Origin: Straminergon stramineum
Lineage: Eukaryota > Streptophyta > Bryopsida > Hypnales > Calliergonaceae
NCBI GenBank assembly: GCA_963920665.1
Contig: OY987269.1
Span: forward strand, 14,758,501 to 14,822,500
Reading direction: 5' to 3'
Length of the DNA: 64,000 nucleotides
A program made the position numbers and the translations under genes. How positions within the stretch are numbered: the stretch's first letter is position 1; the number at the start of each line of letters is the position of its first letter. Shown piece after piece: positions 47,890-61,825 of the stretch. The notes beneath the pieces are model-generated. The model ran no database searches, was not told where the DNA came from, and saw only the letters and a program-made list of their open reading frames with translations.

Positions 47890-49029
47890 GGAATCAATCC
47901 GAAACCCGAAACCCTAATCTCCCAAACCCTATTCCCTTAACCTGATCGATCGTTTACATGAGATCACTTCAGTTCATTTTGCAGTGGATCTGCTGAGTTC
48001 TAGAGTTACAAGAGAATGATGGATCATTAGAGTACAGATATGTATGTATGTATGTATGTTCCCGGTTAGATTGTTCCTGAGGTTAGTAGCCTTTCGATCG
48101 ATGCGAGTGTAAATTATCGGATTTCGAATTCTCAGTTCAGATGATAGATAGCATTCAGTCAGATTCTTGAAGGAGTACCATACAAAAGGAGCATTGATAG
48201 ACCACTCCATTGGACCACCCCTTCGTTCTAGCTCGGTTCCATTTGACCCACCTTCAATAAGAGCTCATGAATAATCCAGCGTTAAGCACACCACACGCGT
48301 CTCCACTTTCAATCGGACGTCTTTGTATCAAGTGTTCACATTTGAAGTTGAGAAGCAGCATTGCCGGTAACCATTGTGCTTCACTAATTCTGAACTAATA
48401 CTCTGTGACAGTTGCGACGGTGGAGAAGTCTTTGAATTTGTGGATTTTGAGCTGATCAAAAGAGCTAAACGATTAATGATTGAGTTTCTAGATTCAGGTA
48501 CACAATGGACCGAATGTTTGTGAAAGTTGACAGAGGTTGAATCGAGTTGAATTATCTATTACATACATAACTATTGTGTATCCATTGCAGTAGCAGAACA
48601 ACTGTTCCTAGGAGTTGCCCAAATTCAGCTCGATTCGAGCTGATTTTAAGGAGATGCAAATGAAAGTGATTTAAGCCAGCAAGTAAAATTGAAGGAACGA
48701 TTCTGTAAGTGAACGCAACTGCAGGGACTGAGGAAATTCAGGGAATCGTGATCAATATGGTAACAAAAATAGAAACCTATCCCCAAATCACCCATAAAAA
48801 CAAAAAGCAACACTGACAGAAACCGAAAAAAACTCATCATAGAAAAAGGGGAACAAAAGGCGTACCTGAAGATCCTTGTAGCTCTGGAACCTTTATAAAT
48901 AGCAGCAACCTGAAGCACCCACCTCCCGGCAGCAACCAGCTCTTGAGTAATCAACCAACCGGAGAGTGACTGAACTGAAATTCCTGCTTGAAACTCGGCG
49001 CTTGCAATCGTACACAGCAACATTATTAA
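47890..49029. other. 3' flank and spacer
   Basis: Includes the DUF7796 3' UTR (a tgta(tgta)n tract at 48041-48058) and unique sequence. A minus-strand ORF at 48646-49035 begins inside the adjacent transposon and is not credible as a gene, although a donor-like CAG|GTACGC lies within it. Confidence 0.4.
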
Positions 49030-49266
49030 CCCCACAAGGACGAGTTGGTCACCATGGAAATCAACCGACTTTTTGGTACCCAGCCGTGTGAATCATTTGT
49101 TTAAGAAAACTCAAGAGCACTCATTGGAGGTCAAATCATTGTGCAAAACCTCCCATTTTCACACAAAATTCTTAGGATGAACACAATTTGTACTTTTTGT
49201 CCTACATAGAAGGATTCTTTGTCATCCACTGGGCACTTAGTGTACATTGCATCCTTCTAGGGTTAA
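49026..49266. mobile_element. Complete 233-bp TTAA element (piggyBac-like ends)
   Basis: TTAA at 49026-49029 and 49263-49266 flank a 233-bp body. The left end reads CCCCACAAGGACG and the right end CATCCTTCTAGGG; as inverse complements they agree at most positions, and the right tip reads CCCTAGAAGGATG outward-in. The body shares ggt(c/g)accatggaaatca with 58210 and a cttttgtcctacatag-like piece with 40410. Non-coding. Confidence 0.8.
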
Positions 49267-50959
49267 GCAACACTAGGGGGTGCTCTTGCTCCCCCAAATC
49301 TATGGGTTGCATTAGAGTTTTCTTTAGAAAACTACCTCACAACCCATATAGTGCATTGTAGAATGACAGGATTTATCCACTCATGCATTGGAAATTAAAT
49401 GGAAGTCACAACAAAAGGTATCTGTGTAGTAGAGGAATACTCCTTCCAGCAAGGGGAAGGCCTAGAGGGGATCATGCATTGTTAAGTAACATTTGAACCC
49501 AAGAGATTTAAGCCCCTTGTGGATTCTTCAAAAAAGGGATTTCCCTTCTAAAATTATGGCTATTTTGGTTTTTGTTAAGGTTAATTAGAGAAGGAAACAG
49601 AGTATGCTACAATAGCAATTTCAATAGGAGCTACTTAGCATGTCAAGGAAGGCAAAACAAAAACTTCTTTGAAGCGGTCAAGAATGGTATGAACATTAGG
49701 GGGTAATATAGTAGATTTGTTTGAACTTTAGTCATATTTTCTTAGTATAACATTTTGAAGTTACAAGGAGTCATATTTATTATAAAGGTATTTCTTGAAG
49801 CATCAAAATTGTGACATTCAAGTGCTCAAATTATTTCTAAAATTTAAGTTCATATTGGTATAGATTCAAGGTTTTTGAATGGTTGCATTGAAAAATGGGA
49901 GTTTCTTGAATTTTTTCTATTTTGACAAATATGGCAATGGATTTAAGTGACACTATCTATTGCATTTGGCATGCAATCTTCTTTGTCTCTCACTTTGTAT
50001 TTTTAATACTCAACAAATTGAAATCCAACATATTCATTTAAAGAAGGCATTGGAAATCCAACTTATTCATTATGGCAAACAAAGGCATTGATGTGTGATT
50101 GAGTGAGTCAAAAGGGGAAGGAACCAAAGGACATAATTTTTAATTTTAATTTCTTGTCACCTCATGGCCTCCCAAACTTTTGTGGTACTCCCACTCCTTT
50201 TCTGTACATAAACCTTTCATATTCATTTAATGCTAATCCCACAACTTTTTGTCTAATATAGAACATAGGGTTAATTTTAGATTCACATATTCTAGGATAT
50301 GATTGGAAATTTATAGTTTATTCACACAATGTCCCAAAAATGCATGCTAAGAAGATCTTAATCCCCATTTGATTTCCAAAACTTAAGTACTTTATGGAAA
50401 GATCCCTATTCCAATGCTTATTTGGACAATTCAAGGTGTAATTTTATGCTTATGATGGTTGTTGCATTGAAGTTTTCACAATTTCAACATGTAGTTTCAA
50501 TCCATGCTTTTCATGTCAACATTAGATGATAGAATAGCATCAAGCCATTAAGTGAGGATTTTGAAAAGCACCTTGTGTCAATTAACTTAAGATAGAGGGA
50601 CCTTATTTAGTCCATTTAAGATTTATGGCCATGCAAATTAATGTAATAAATGTGGACCAATGAGGTTGGATGTCAATACAACACATTGTACTTGGAGATT
50701 TTTTTGGTAGGATTTGGAGTTGTGTACATGTTGAGATTTTTTGTGTGAAGTTAACTCCTAAAGTTCCATGACTATATTTTGACCGAAAATGCTCCAAAAC
50801 TGTCACTTTTAGTACAAGTACCAAAATTTTGAATTTTTTTTGACACATGTAACTATAGGATCTTGTAGTATGCTGACTTGAGAACATGTGGTAAAAATTT
50901 GAGAAATTTCCACCCCATGCATTGCAAGATATAAGCTTTCAAATTCATTGAAATCATTT
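49267..50959. other. Gene-free AT-rich spacer
   Basis: No gene. The right part may be the continuation of the long dispersed repeat that ends at 51677, but no match to its partner was seen before about 50960. Confidence 0.4.
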
Positions 50960-51681
50960 TTCGGGTCCTGCAAAAAATATGGTAGCTGCACTTCACATGC
51001 TCACTTTTCTATGAAAAAAGGTCCTAAATGGTACTGTTTCTTTGGATTCTTTTTCCTAGACAAGTTGACCACATGGTTGAAAAATTTCAGATCATTTGGA
51101 ATTGTAGAACCTATAGGAAAAAAATAATAAGTAGACAATATGAGAGAATGATTCAAAATACTAAATTGTTCAGAATTTAATGATGGAATCGAAAAATGCC
51201 AATCCCAATGGTTGCAATGTTTTAATAAAAAATCTGCATCTACAGTTTGTTTTTTTGTTTTTTTAAATATTAAAAATTGAATTAAATGAAGGACTTTAAA
51301 GTTTATTTTAGAGTAGAGAATCCATAACTACTTGCAATCAAAAACTCTTCATAACTTTTGACTCATTGATCAAAATTGAATGATTAAAAGCTTTCCCCAT
51401 ATATATAACTCTAGAAAATCAATTTCTGATTTTTTTTCTGAAAAAAGTGATTTTTTCCTAATATGTCCGAACTACCCATTTATGGAAAAAAAATAGCATA
51501 TTAGGCCATAACTTTATACTCATATTTCCAAATGTCATGAAATTTAATGCCTATGAAAGATATTCTTCATCCCCACCTTCTCTTAAAACTTGGGAGAAAA
51601 ATATGGAAATCTTCAACCACACATATGTGCCCAAAATTGCTATGTAGCCAAAAAAATGCGTGTTCGTCCTTTAGGGGTTAA
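50960..51681. repeat. Long dispersed repeat, copy C, inverted relative to copy B
   Basis: The inverse complement matches 36470-37180 over about 700 bp. The right end is gtcctttaggggttaa, a TTAA (51678-51681) preceded by a CCCCTAAAGGAC-type tip, which agrees with the tip of copy B. Non-coding. The 51170-51400 part also matches 32600-32960. Confidence 0.7.
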
Positions 51682-53492
<1,811 letters not shown>

Positions 53493-54759
53493 GGCCTCTT
53501 CGGGTCAAATTTCATTCGACTGGGACATCATTTTGAGGAGCTTGAGCGCCAGCTGGAAGATTGAATTTGTCACCAGTCAGTGGCACATGGTGTTGCAGGT
53601 ATCTGCTGACTTTTCGATTTCTTCTTCAGTTAATTTTGTGTTTTGTTTTGGCAATCGAGGTAATATCTCCAATTCTTTGACGTTAAAAAAAAAATTGACT
53701 CTTTAAGCGCTGAGCATAATTACGATTATAAGAATGGTAAACTTTTTAAATATTCTTGTTAGTAAAGTAAAAAAGATTTCGACGCACCAGAGAACGTTAT
53801 TAGTTGGATATCATATGCAATAGCTACAGGGGTTCAAAGTATATTTGGCAGGTGACCTAAGATGAATATGTGTTCTGATGCTAAGGTGGTCAAAATTATT
53901 ATGTACTCATTGTGTAAGATTTTGGGGTGTTGCATTACCTTAGGTTTTGCAATTACCTGAAGCCTAGGTTGTGTATTTGAGGTTTATGTTGTGTTGAGAA
54001 TCTCATCCGTTGGAAATTATGAAATTGTCAGGGTATCAATACTCTGGAGCATGGTGCAGTTTTCTTCTGGCTAGTTAAAGTGAACATTTGCAACCACTTT
54101 ATCCGGCCCACGTTTGGAGGTGAAGCTTTTCAAATCAGGTCTCAAAGGCTTATGTGGTTCAATTTGTTGGGCTAGTGGTTTGAACGTTTTATTTTCGACC
54201 TAGTGTGAGACAAGAGAGCTTGTATTACTCTAAAATCTTTAGCTGGACTTCGAAGGTTGTGGATATGAGCACTGCATTACGGGAGATCTCAAAGATAAAC
54301 TGCCAAGTTGTCGCTTTAGTTGCTTACGTGACTGGTGGAGAGTGAAAGTTTCTCTTCACTTGTGATCAACTGATCACTTCTCGATAATGTTCTTTCTCAA
54401 TACAAATGTTTCAAGAGCTACACAAGACGGATGAAGTCCATGTAAGTATATTGAGAGAAAATTTTGTCTACTTCAACGATGTGACAAGTTTGGACACTAC
54501 TTGGTGCGTTTTGTTCAAGGTTATGTGACAAGCTTGGTCACTCGATACTTAGTAAATTTCATGCAAGGTTACGAATAAGTTCACATTTACAAGAAAAGAA
54601 AGAAAACTTGCAAACATGAAGATTTTCCACCTAGATTATTCTCAAGCCATAGTTCATTTTCACTCAAAGCTCCTAGTCCACAACATCGGTATCCCTCTCT
54701 ATCAGACCAGGCTCTCTTTGGGGTTATCATTGCTTGAGAGAATAACTGAAAACGGGATG
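53493..54759. other. 3' flank and spacer
   Basis: DUS2 3' UTR followed by non-coding DNA. A 54600-54760 minus-strand ORF continues past the invertase relic but has no invertase similarity that I can see. Confidence 0.4.
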
Positions 54760-55166
54760 CAGTATCTACAATTGCAGCGTTTGGAGATGAAGTTGCGCAT
54801 GATGTCATACTCGACCTTGAGCAAGAAAGCCACAGCGGAGGGCATGAAATCCCGGATGAACACTTGGTCGTAGTTCAAGGCGAACTAATCCGCGGGGTCG
54901 TTGGCAGCAACGGGCTGTTCACAGTAGCTCACCACGGCGTCCCTCAACAAAGCCCACGCCGCCTTCTCCATCGGACTCTCTTCGTTTGTTGCAGCCCTCT
55001 GACTGGTGATGGCGTCTGCTACCTCCACCAGATCGTCGGCCTTTGTTTCGGTGCCCACAAAGATCCCTCGTCTGCAGGACAGCTGCTCAAAAGGGGCCAC
55101 AGCACAGGCAAGTAAACCGGACTGGCAAACACGCAAAGCGGTACGAAAAAAGAAGCAATTTAGCAC
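54760..55166 (-). pseudogene. Alkaline/neutral invertase relic (N-terminal catalytic part)
   Basis: On the minus strand the text EKAAWALLRDAVVSYCEQPV, then AANDPAD, then [20 protein letters not shown] and [13 protein letters not shown] aligns with the conserved start of the cytosolic/plastid alkaline-neutral invertase catalytic domain (GH100), enzymes that split sucrose. A TAG replaces one codon between AANDPAD and FALNYDQ. The frame then shifts just after the RNFI motif, where LQTLQL, expected next, appears in another frame. Sequence beyond that (the rest of the roughly 400-residue domain) is missing. Upstream residues (VGTETKADDLVEVADA) may be an ancient linker or transit part. It is a broken fragment; whether an intact copy exists elsewhere cannot be told. 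Confidence 0.8.
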
Positions 55167-55300
55167 ACATGGGGATTGTCTACACTAGATAAGAAACTCC
55201 CTTTTGTAGATCGCAATACATGGAGCACCTACAGCTCCCAGTTGTGAATTAGCTGTAAAAAGCAAACGAAAATATGCTTGTACAAAAGAACTCAACGTAG
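55167..55300. other. Spacer
   Basis: Short non-coding stretch between the invertase relic and a mobile element. Confidence 0.3.
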
Positions 55301-55640
55301 AGTAAACTTGCCACTGCACAGACAAAATTCAAATCCTTCTCCATACAAATATAGAGACTTGCATGTTTTGAAATTTGGCATGATTATTAAATGTCATGTT
55401 AAGATTCACCTTCAAAAAACAAAATGCAAAAAGATTTCTTCCTACAAATTTTATTGCAATTTAAAGACAATGAAGCTAAAATCCAGTTAAAAATTCCTTG
55501 CAACCCTTCACCGCATAGTGTGCTATCATTGGTTGGTGATATGAAATTTTGTTCCCATCACAATTGAATTGGTAGTTGAATTAGTGTTCGGTAAATAGCA
55601 ACGGTTGGTGTTCTGACTTCGGAAGTGTGCGGTAGGTTTC
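55301..55640. mobile_element. Non-autonomous element, copy 2, inverted relative to 35605-35963
   Basis: Left tip agtaaacttg at 55301. The inverse complement matches 35605-35963 along nearly its full length (for example gatttcttcctacaaattt at 55432). The right tip is degraded. Non-coding. Confidence 0.7.
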
Positions 55641-55670
55641 CTCTACTGGGATTTGTACAAAGAGTCTTGC

Positions 55671-55865
55671 TTATCTACTGAATGCCACTTGGGTCCCATT
55701 GGGCTGCGCCTCCAATGTGAGGTTCACATTACGACCGTGGCCCTGGAGCGTCACCCCCATGACGAAGCGCTTGTGGAGAGAGACTAAGCAGGGGTGATGC
55801 CCGACAACCGTGTACTGTGCTGGCGGTGCATTGGCAGCCTGACGCTGCCAAAAACTAAACTTCAC
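55671..55865 (-). CDS. Unrecognised coding-like exon or fragment
   Basis: A 64-codon frame with coding-like composition (GC-rich against its surroundings) ending at a TAG/TAA pair near 55671. The C-terminal text VGHHPCLVSLHKRFVMGVTL, then QGHGRNVNLTLEAQPNG looks like a globular beta-rich domain, but I do not recognise it. A CAG splice-acceptor candidate lies inside it near 55850 on the minus strand, so it may be the last exon of a gene or a relic. No clear partner exon was found to its right. Confidence 0.3.
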   Translation of the reverse strand: MKFSFWQRQAANAPPAQYTVVGHHPCLVSLHKRFVMGVTLQGHGRNVNLTLEAQPNGTQVAFSR

Positions 55866-57353
55866 GTGGAGTTCATAGAAAAACTACAATAGATTGAACT
55901 CCAGGTTCGTTGCAGCAACTGCAACACAAATTGTTGTTTCATTAAATTCTACACTTCAACGAAATTGTCAAGCAAAGGAGCTCCACACGCAGTGGCTGAC
56001 AAGCACAGCCTTCCATGATGTTAGCTCCGAAGAACGATTCATAGCACTTCTAGAATAAAGTATTCCACCACACAATCTCCAACTCTTCAAAGTAATCGGA
56101 GACACGAATTCAACATGAGTTAGCGAGTCAAGGAGGAAGGTCTGGATCAATGTTCAGTGCGTTAGTTGGAGACAAGAGATTTTTGCAGAATCCGTTGCGG
56201 GGTTGGGGGTGGAAGGAGAAGGGTGGCCGGATGCCCGGATCCAAGGAATGCGCGGCAATGGAATGCCGCATCTGGGGAGAGAGAAGCTGCAGCCTTTGAA
56301 AAAGAGGTCGGATTGAGAGCAAAGCATTCGTGAAAGAACCTGTAAATCAATCTCAAAGTCTTCGCGTGTGCAAGGCAATGCACCTTTCTCATGATTGAGT
56401 TACTCACCAGTTCTTCCTGCTGGTGTTCCCGGCTGGAAGAATGGACTAAAATCTGCCAGTATATATCTAGGCCTAATCGATTTGGAAGTCATGCAGATAA
56501 CTGAGGTAAATTTAATCCCTGAAAAGACTACGTCTTCAACACTGTAATGACATTCAGTAGACGGGAGGAAATGCCCTAACTATGATTTGCAAGTCAACTC
56601 ACCCAATCGCATCTACAACGCTCAACCCTGCATGTATTACTGATTTCGACACACCAGCGGCAATGATAAATACAAAATCAAGATCCCGAAAATGTGCCAA
56701 TAAGAGAAAGTGCAGCTGGCCCAACCCCAAGAATGATCATTGTAAAATCTAATTGTGAGCTAAACTCGACAAGGTCCTCAAACGAAACATCAATTCAGTC
56801 TACCAGGACATAGGAACTGGCTGGGGCCTCTTTCAGCTCACTCATACATAAAACAGTACACATGGATCTCCTGAAGGAATTAGGACCCCATAGCATCCGG
56901 CTCCCCGATGCACTCACATCGTAGCTGCACCTATCATTTTCGATTCTGCACTACTAAACAACCTGCTCCGTACACACACAATAATCCAAAACAGAAACGA
57001 GGCAGAGTCAAATGGGAAGGCGATAAACACTCCAGACTATTTCACATATGGCGCTAGGACTCATGACCAAATGAAACAGTCGAATGTACCACCAGCATAC
57101 AAATGTGCACAATTACAGTCACATAAACAGGGAATGCGAAACCGGAGCGCACTGAAGCAACTAACCCTAAAATTTCAAAGGACCACACCAAACCCTAAAA
57201 AGAAATTCACAGCATCTGAGTGAAATCACAGAAGCTCTTTATTGTCTTGCCGACCTCAGAGGACATAGCTCCACAAATTAAAGACCTTCACACTCAGCCC
57301 CAAACCCTAAACCCTAGTGCACGTGACGGGAAAGTCCTTTGCTTCCAATGCCT
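55866..57353. other. Gene-free region with eL36 3' sequence at its right end
   Basis: Unique sequence with short chance ORFs. Near 57160-57215 and 57300-57316 there are aaccctaa-type (telo-box-like) strings; as eL36 is transcribed leftward, these lie in its 3' flank. The 57160-57215 piece recurs, diverged, near 59363-59420. Confidence 0.4.
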
Positions 57354-57686
57354 TTACTTCTTCTTCTCGCCTCCTCCGGTGGCGCGCATCTTACGCAGGA
57401 CGCCGGTCATCTCCTCTCTCTTGCGCTTGGCCCGCAAGTGGGTGCCCAACTTCCGCTTGGCGACCTTGAGGGCGCGCTTGTCCTTGCCCACCTTGAGCAG
57501 TTCCGTGATGCGCTTCTCGTAGGGAGCGAAGCCGGCGACCTCGCGGATGAGCTTGCGTACCAGTGACGTGCGCTTGCCGAGCTTGCCCTTGTTGGCGGAG
57601 GGGCGCTTGGCGATGTCGCGCTTGGTGACTTGGTGACCTCGGTGAAGACCCACGGCGATGCCGTTGCTCACCACGGATGGCGCCAT
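57354..57686 (-). CDS. RPL36: Large-subunit ribosomal protein eL36
   Basis: 110 residues from ATG 57684-57686 to TAA 57354-57356, the usual eL36 length. It is a component of the cytosolic 60S subunit. The hallmark [20 protein letters not shown] is followed by [12 protein letters not shown] and a Lys/Arg-rich helix ending EKKK; the N-terminal part ([22 protein letters not shown]) also fits. The frame is open for 15 more codons upstream, but these lack eL36 similarity. On the minus strand that stretch reads as AG-rich splice-acceptor-like DNA (gaattgcag), so a 5' intron just before the ATG is likely. The coding part itself is intronless, unlike many plant eL36 genes. A MITE lies 230 bp upstream of the start, within the probable promoter. 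Confidence 0.95.
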   Translation of the reverse strand: MAPSVVSNGIAVGLHRGHQVTKRDIAKRPSANKGKLGKRTSLVRKLIREVAGFAPYEKRITELLKVGKDKRALKVAKRKLGTHLRAKRKREEMTGVLRKMRATGGGEKKK

Positions 57687-57914
57687 CGCTGCTACTGCTG
57701 CGGCTGCAATTCTACGAGTGTGCGTGCCCAAAAGAGCGCTTCCTCCCGCAACCCTAAGGTTTTGTCTTCCCTGCTCCTGCGGGAAACGGATGAACGTCTC
57801 CGTCGTTGTGATGAATGTGTCTACAGGGTCTAGAGTCTGCCCGGCCAGATATTGATACCCTCGTAAAACCCGTATACCCGCTCATCACATTACAGGGGTA
57901 GTTCAAAAGAAATC
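57687..57914 (-). promoter_or_regulatory. Upstream region of eL36
   Basis: About 230 bp between the eL36 start and the 188-bp MITE. The part nearest the gene is GC-rich and probably holds the 5' UTR and an intron end. No element assigned with confidence. Confidence 0.35.
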
Positions 57915-58106
57915 TACACTGAATAGGGGTATTAAGGGGACCAAAAAATCAAAGGGACTTATTGTGGAAAACTGTAGATGTTTGAAGCATGATGTACATC
58001 CCCTGGACACTTCAATAACTACTGATGTACAATAAAGGTAGATATTTATATATTGTGGAATGTTGATTAATTAGTATGGGTCCCCGTAATATCCCTATTC
58101 ACTGTA
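57915..58106. mobile_element. 188-bp MITE with TA target site, copy 2
   Basis: The element runs from 57917 to 58104 with TA on each side. The left end cactgaataggggtattaag and right end (c)gtaatatccctattcactg are inverse complements with few mismatches. It has the same length as copy 1 at 15912-16099 and shares the inner text gatgtacaataaaggtagat and attaattagtatgggtcccc. It lies in the eL36 upstream region. Confidence 0.88.
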
Positions 58107-58188
58107 GGTAATAAGTAGATATTTATTGCTCAATAAGCACAGTCTGAAATTTGTCCGTTCAAATTTGGGACTGTGCGACAGCACTAAC

Positions 58189-58421
58189 TTAACCCTTGAA
58201 GGATGAACTGGTGACCATGGAAATCATCCCTTTTGTAGAACCATGTGACATCATCTACTTTAAAAAAAATAAAAATAGTCATTGGGAGTCAAACTACTAT
58301 AGAAGATCTTCCCTTTCCACCCCTAATTCCAAGGATGAATAGTTGCACTTCTATCCTACATAGGAGAATTCCTAGTCATTCAATAAACAAAAAAATGTTC
58401 ACTACATTGTTTATGAGTTAA
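58189..58421. mobile_element. TTAA-flanked MITE, degraded right end
   Basis: TTAA at 58189-58192 followed by CCCTTGAAGGATGAACTGG, a clean left terminal repeat. The body matches 49030-49262 (gaccatggaaatca; tcctacatag). The right boundary is taken as the TTAA at 58418-58421, where the expected TTCTAGGG tip has been lost. Confidence 0.65.
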
Positions 58422-61400
58422 AGGATGCAAAAGCCAAAAAGTGGTCGATGGATGACATCATCACTATAGAAACAAAGAACACACCTATTGATTCAATAAT
58501 CCAAGTAGTTTTGGTGACTACCTTGGTCATGGAGGCTACATCCTTTAAGAGTTAAAGACCACTTTATATTAAGGCCTAATTGTTGATCCAATTTCCAAAA
58601 CCACCAAAATCAACCAATAGGAGTGCTTAATGTATAAAAGCCAAAATCTTTTCTTGATGAAGTGACATAAACTAGAATTTTAAAGATTACTCTAATATGA
58701 CACCCACTACCTTGATTGTATTCTTAACGGAAGCTGACTAAAACAAATAATGTATTGGTAGATGTATCAACCAACTATTTTACAAATTAGATAATGGCCA
58801 TGGAGGGTGTCAATACGGCTTCTGGGATTCATGGCTCAAGTCAAGGAGCAAAAGAACAAATCTAATTCAAGCAGTTTTGGCCCCCTCCATGGCCATTATT
58901 GTTCATATCAACCACAACTAAAATTTTCAACACATGGTGTGATGCTATTTGTCAATTGGTTTGTATTGAGCACTTGTCATTTTTGACAAGTGTACATCAA
59001 CCAATCACATTATGCCAATTATTTGTTGGATGTCAATCTTCCTAAGCAACCTCATTCCATATTTGAGGATTGATGAATTGTCAAGAAGGGCACAAACTCC
59101 TAGTGATGATTTGCTTCCTTGTAGCCAATCGTAAAATGCCACATCGGAGAAAATTTTCGTTGTGGCCGTTACGGAGCAACATATGCAACAAAATCTTAAC
59201 ATGCCCAACAAAATCCATCACCAAGTTCTTCCAAAATTCGATGGCACAATCACATGAGAACAAAATAGAAACGTCATTCAATGTTACAAATAAAATACCA
59301 CAAGATTAGAGAGGTGGACTAAACATTTCAGTTGAAGACACAAAGAATAAATGTACACAAAGGCAACCAACCCTAAAATTTCAAAGAACTAATTCGAACC
59401 CTAAAGAAAAATCCCCAAGATTCAATTTAGTACTATTCATCCTAGATAGTAAATGTCAAATATGTTTGTTAAGAATTATAATTAGTTGAGTTTAATATTT
59501 TTTATTATTCCTGTCAATGTTGTTAATAACAAGGAAGTGGATTTGGATGGCCTCATTCGTAAGGATGTTTATAAGGACTAGACTAAGTGTCACTTGTGTA
59601 AGGTTATCACTATGTAATACCATATACTTTGTGACACTAAACACAATTTTTAGTGCATTCATGAAGGATCTTTGTGCTACCTTCATCTATCCTATTGCTA
59701 AAGAAGGAGGAAGTTAGTATCACTTAGAACATATGTGTTTGTAGAAATTTGTACAATATAGTAATATTTCAACCTATAATAATGCAAAATAGTGTATCTT
59801 TGGTAGATTAGTGTGTCTTTAGACAATTTGTGTAGTAACAACAAATCCTCTTAGTCTTGGTCTTTAATCAAGAGTGAATGTTCTCATTCATTAGTCACCT
59901 CCAATACTATAAATTGAATGGAGAAGGAAGGCATGAATATCTAATGAATACAATTTTTTTTTCTACGGATAGAGGGGCACATATGACATTAGCTGCAACA
60001 AGGAGTAATATATGGACTATGCCTTGATACTCACTCTAAAGGCAACATCCAAACCAATGGTGAGGATTTTTTGGTTTCCCTCCTCAATTCATATGATTGT
60101 ATTTAGGCTATACTACTATAGAAGCCTATAGGAATAGAACCATAGCCTCCATGTCTCGTGAGTTCAACAAGCACAACCATTTTTGACTTTTCTTTAGTAG
60201 TATTTTAAAGAAATTTTGGTCAAAAGCAATTTAGATTTGATAAATAAATAATTCTTCTCATCCTTCTTCTTTATCCCCTACGAATATTCTGTCTACTTAT
60301 CTTCTTTTTCCACTAATCAATTACCTCCTATTAGAACTTCAACAATAAGAATTGCAATGGAATAGAACTAAGAAAAAACATTGAACTTATTTTTAAATTT
60401 GAGTGACATTCAATTAATGAAGTGGAAAAAGACTATACACCCGACCTTGCTTTTATTTTAGAGTAATCTTTAGATTGAATGGGATTATTTAAAAAAAATT
60501 GTATATCACATACTGAATTTTAGCTACAACAATTAAACACCAACATTTTCAATGAAATATTTTATTTAATATAGAAATAAAAATTTAATGATTGAAAAAA
60601 ATTCACTTTTTGTAATTTGATTATAAATATTGCTTTAATTGCCTTAAAATGAACATGTTTTCATGCAAAATGAACCAATAATGTTAGAAGACCAACTGTT
60701 GTTTTCGTAACAAATTGACGAATTCATCCATTGCAAAAGAAGGAATATTTCTTCAAACATTCCTTCAAAAAAAATTGTATAACTTTTAGAAAAAAAATTC
60801 ACAAAAATTCACTAAGGTAGGAGGCTCGAACTTTGCTTGGGCAATTAGAATTGTCCCTACTTCAACTTTGAAATGGACATGAAATGGTCCTTAAATCAAC
60901 CTCTACAATCATTTGAATGGATCAAGGAAAAAAGTGTAATTTATTGCCAGAGCCAATCATTGTCTTTACTTTCCCCATTTTTCTTTATAACTTCAAGTAA
61001 ACAATTTATGGAAGACCTAGCGACACAAGTAGGGACTTATGACACAAGTTGTTTGAAAATTCATAAATAATTCAATAATGCTTCAAAAAATATGAAACCA
61101 CTTGTGTTACATTCTACATCTATTTCTCTTTGTCTGAAAAATTAGATAAAAATATTCCCATGAAAAAAAAAAGCATGAACAAGGTGGATCAGCCCTTAGA
61201 TGAACGATTTATGAGCCTTCTACCTTCTAAAGACCTAACTTTTTCTTTTTTTTGTGTGTGGGGGGAAGACTTGCTGGAATCTGGAGCTCCCCCCTGATTG
61301 GCTCCTCCGCCACAAGCCCTCACTTACTGTAACTTAGTAACTTACCCTTCGTTCCCCTCCAAATCGACGGCGATCTGCATCCCCAGCAGATCGAACGCTT

Positions 61401-61825
61401 CACGGCACGCCCCACCCCAAGACGAAGCCTGTGACGGGCTCCATCTCCATTCGCCACCTCGCTTATCTTCCAACTGTCGCCCTCCCTCCGTCTCCTCTCC
61501 TCCCCTCCCCACTTTTTTTTAATTTTTTTTTCCCCCAGAAACCCATCTGCTTATTACTGAATCACAAATCCGCAACTGAGTGCATCCCCATTCCAAATCT
61601 GCATGAAATTTCCGAATATCTCTCTCCTTTGCTGACTGTGAACAATCCCCACAAACATTCCCACAACCCACAATCGAGTATAGTGTAGATTGAAAGCTTT
61701 TTGTAGAATTGGAGGTTTGTTTTCGATTTGGAGCTTTGCTTTAATTTGTGAAGCATTGGAGTGGAAGCCTGAGCTGGGGTTGCTTGGGAATGAATGTTTG
61801 AGGTGACCGACGAGTTGCTGCTGCA
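58422..61825. other. Gene-free spacer, then FLVA promoter and leader
   Basis: 58422-61240 is AT-rich with repeat debris: the hairpin at 58791-58899, a diverged copy of 57160-57215 near 59363, and a partner of 35140-35390 at 59740-59930. From about 61270 the sequence becomes C/T-rich (61290-61540), typical of a plant promoter and 5' UTR, leading to the FLVA start at 61826. No other gene seen. Confidence 0.45.
58791..58899. mobile_element. Short 109-bp hairpin element
   Basis: ataatggccatggaggg (58791-58807) and ccctccatggccattat (58883-58899) are perfect 17-bp inverted repeats around a 75-base centre. It is probably a very small MITE or the remains of one; no coding content. Confidence 0.75.

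Noticed and set aside
48646..49035. 129-codon minus-strand ORF with hydrophobic stretches
   Set aside because: Its start lies inside a TTAA transposon, and no family features were found.
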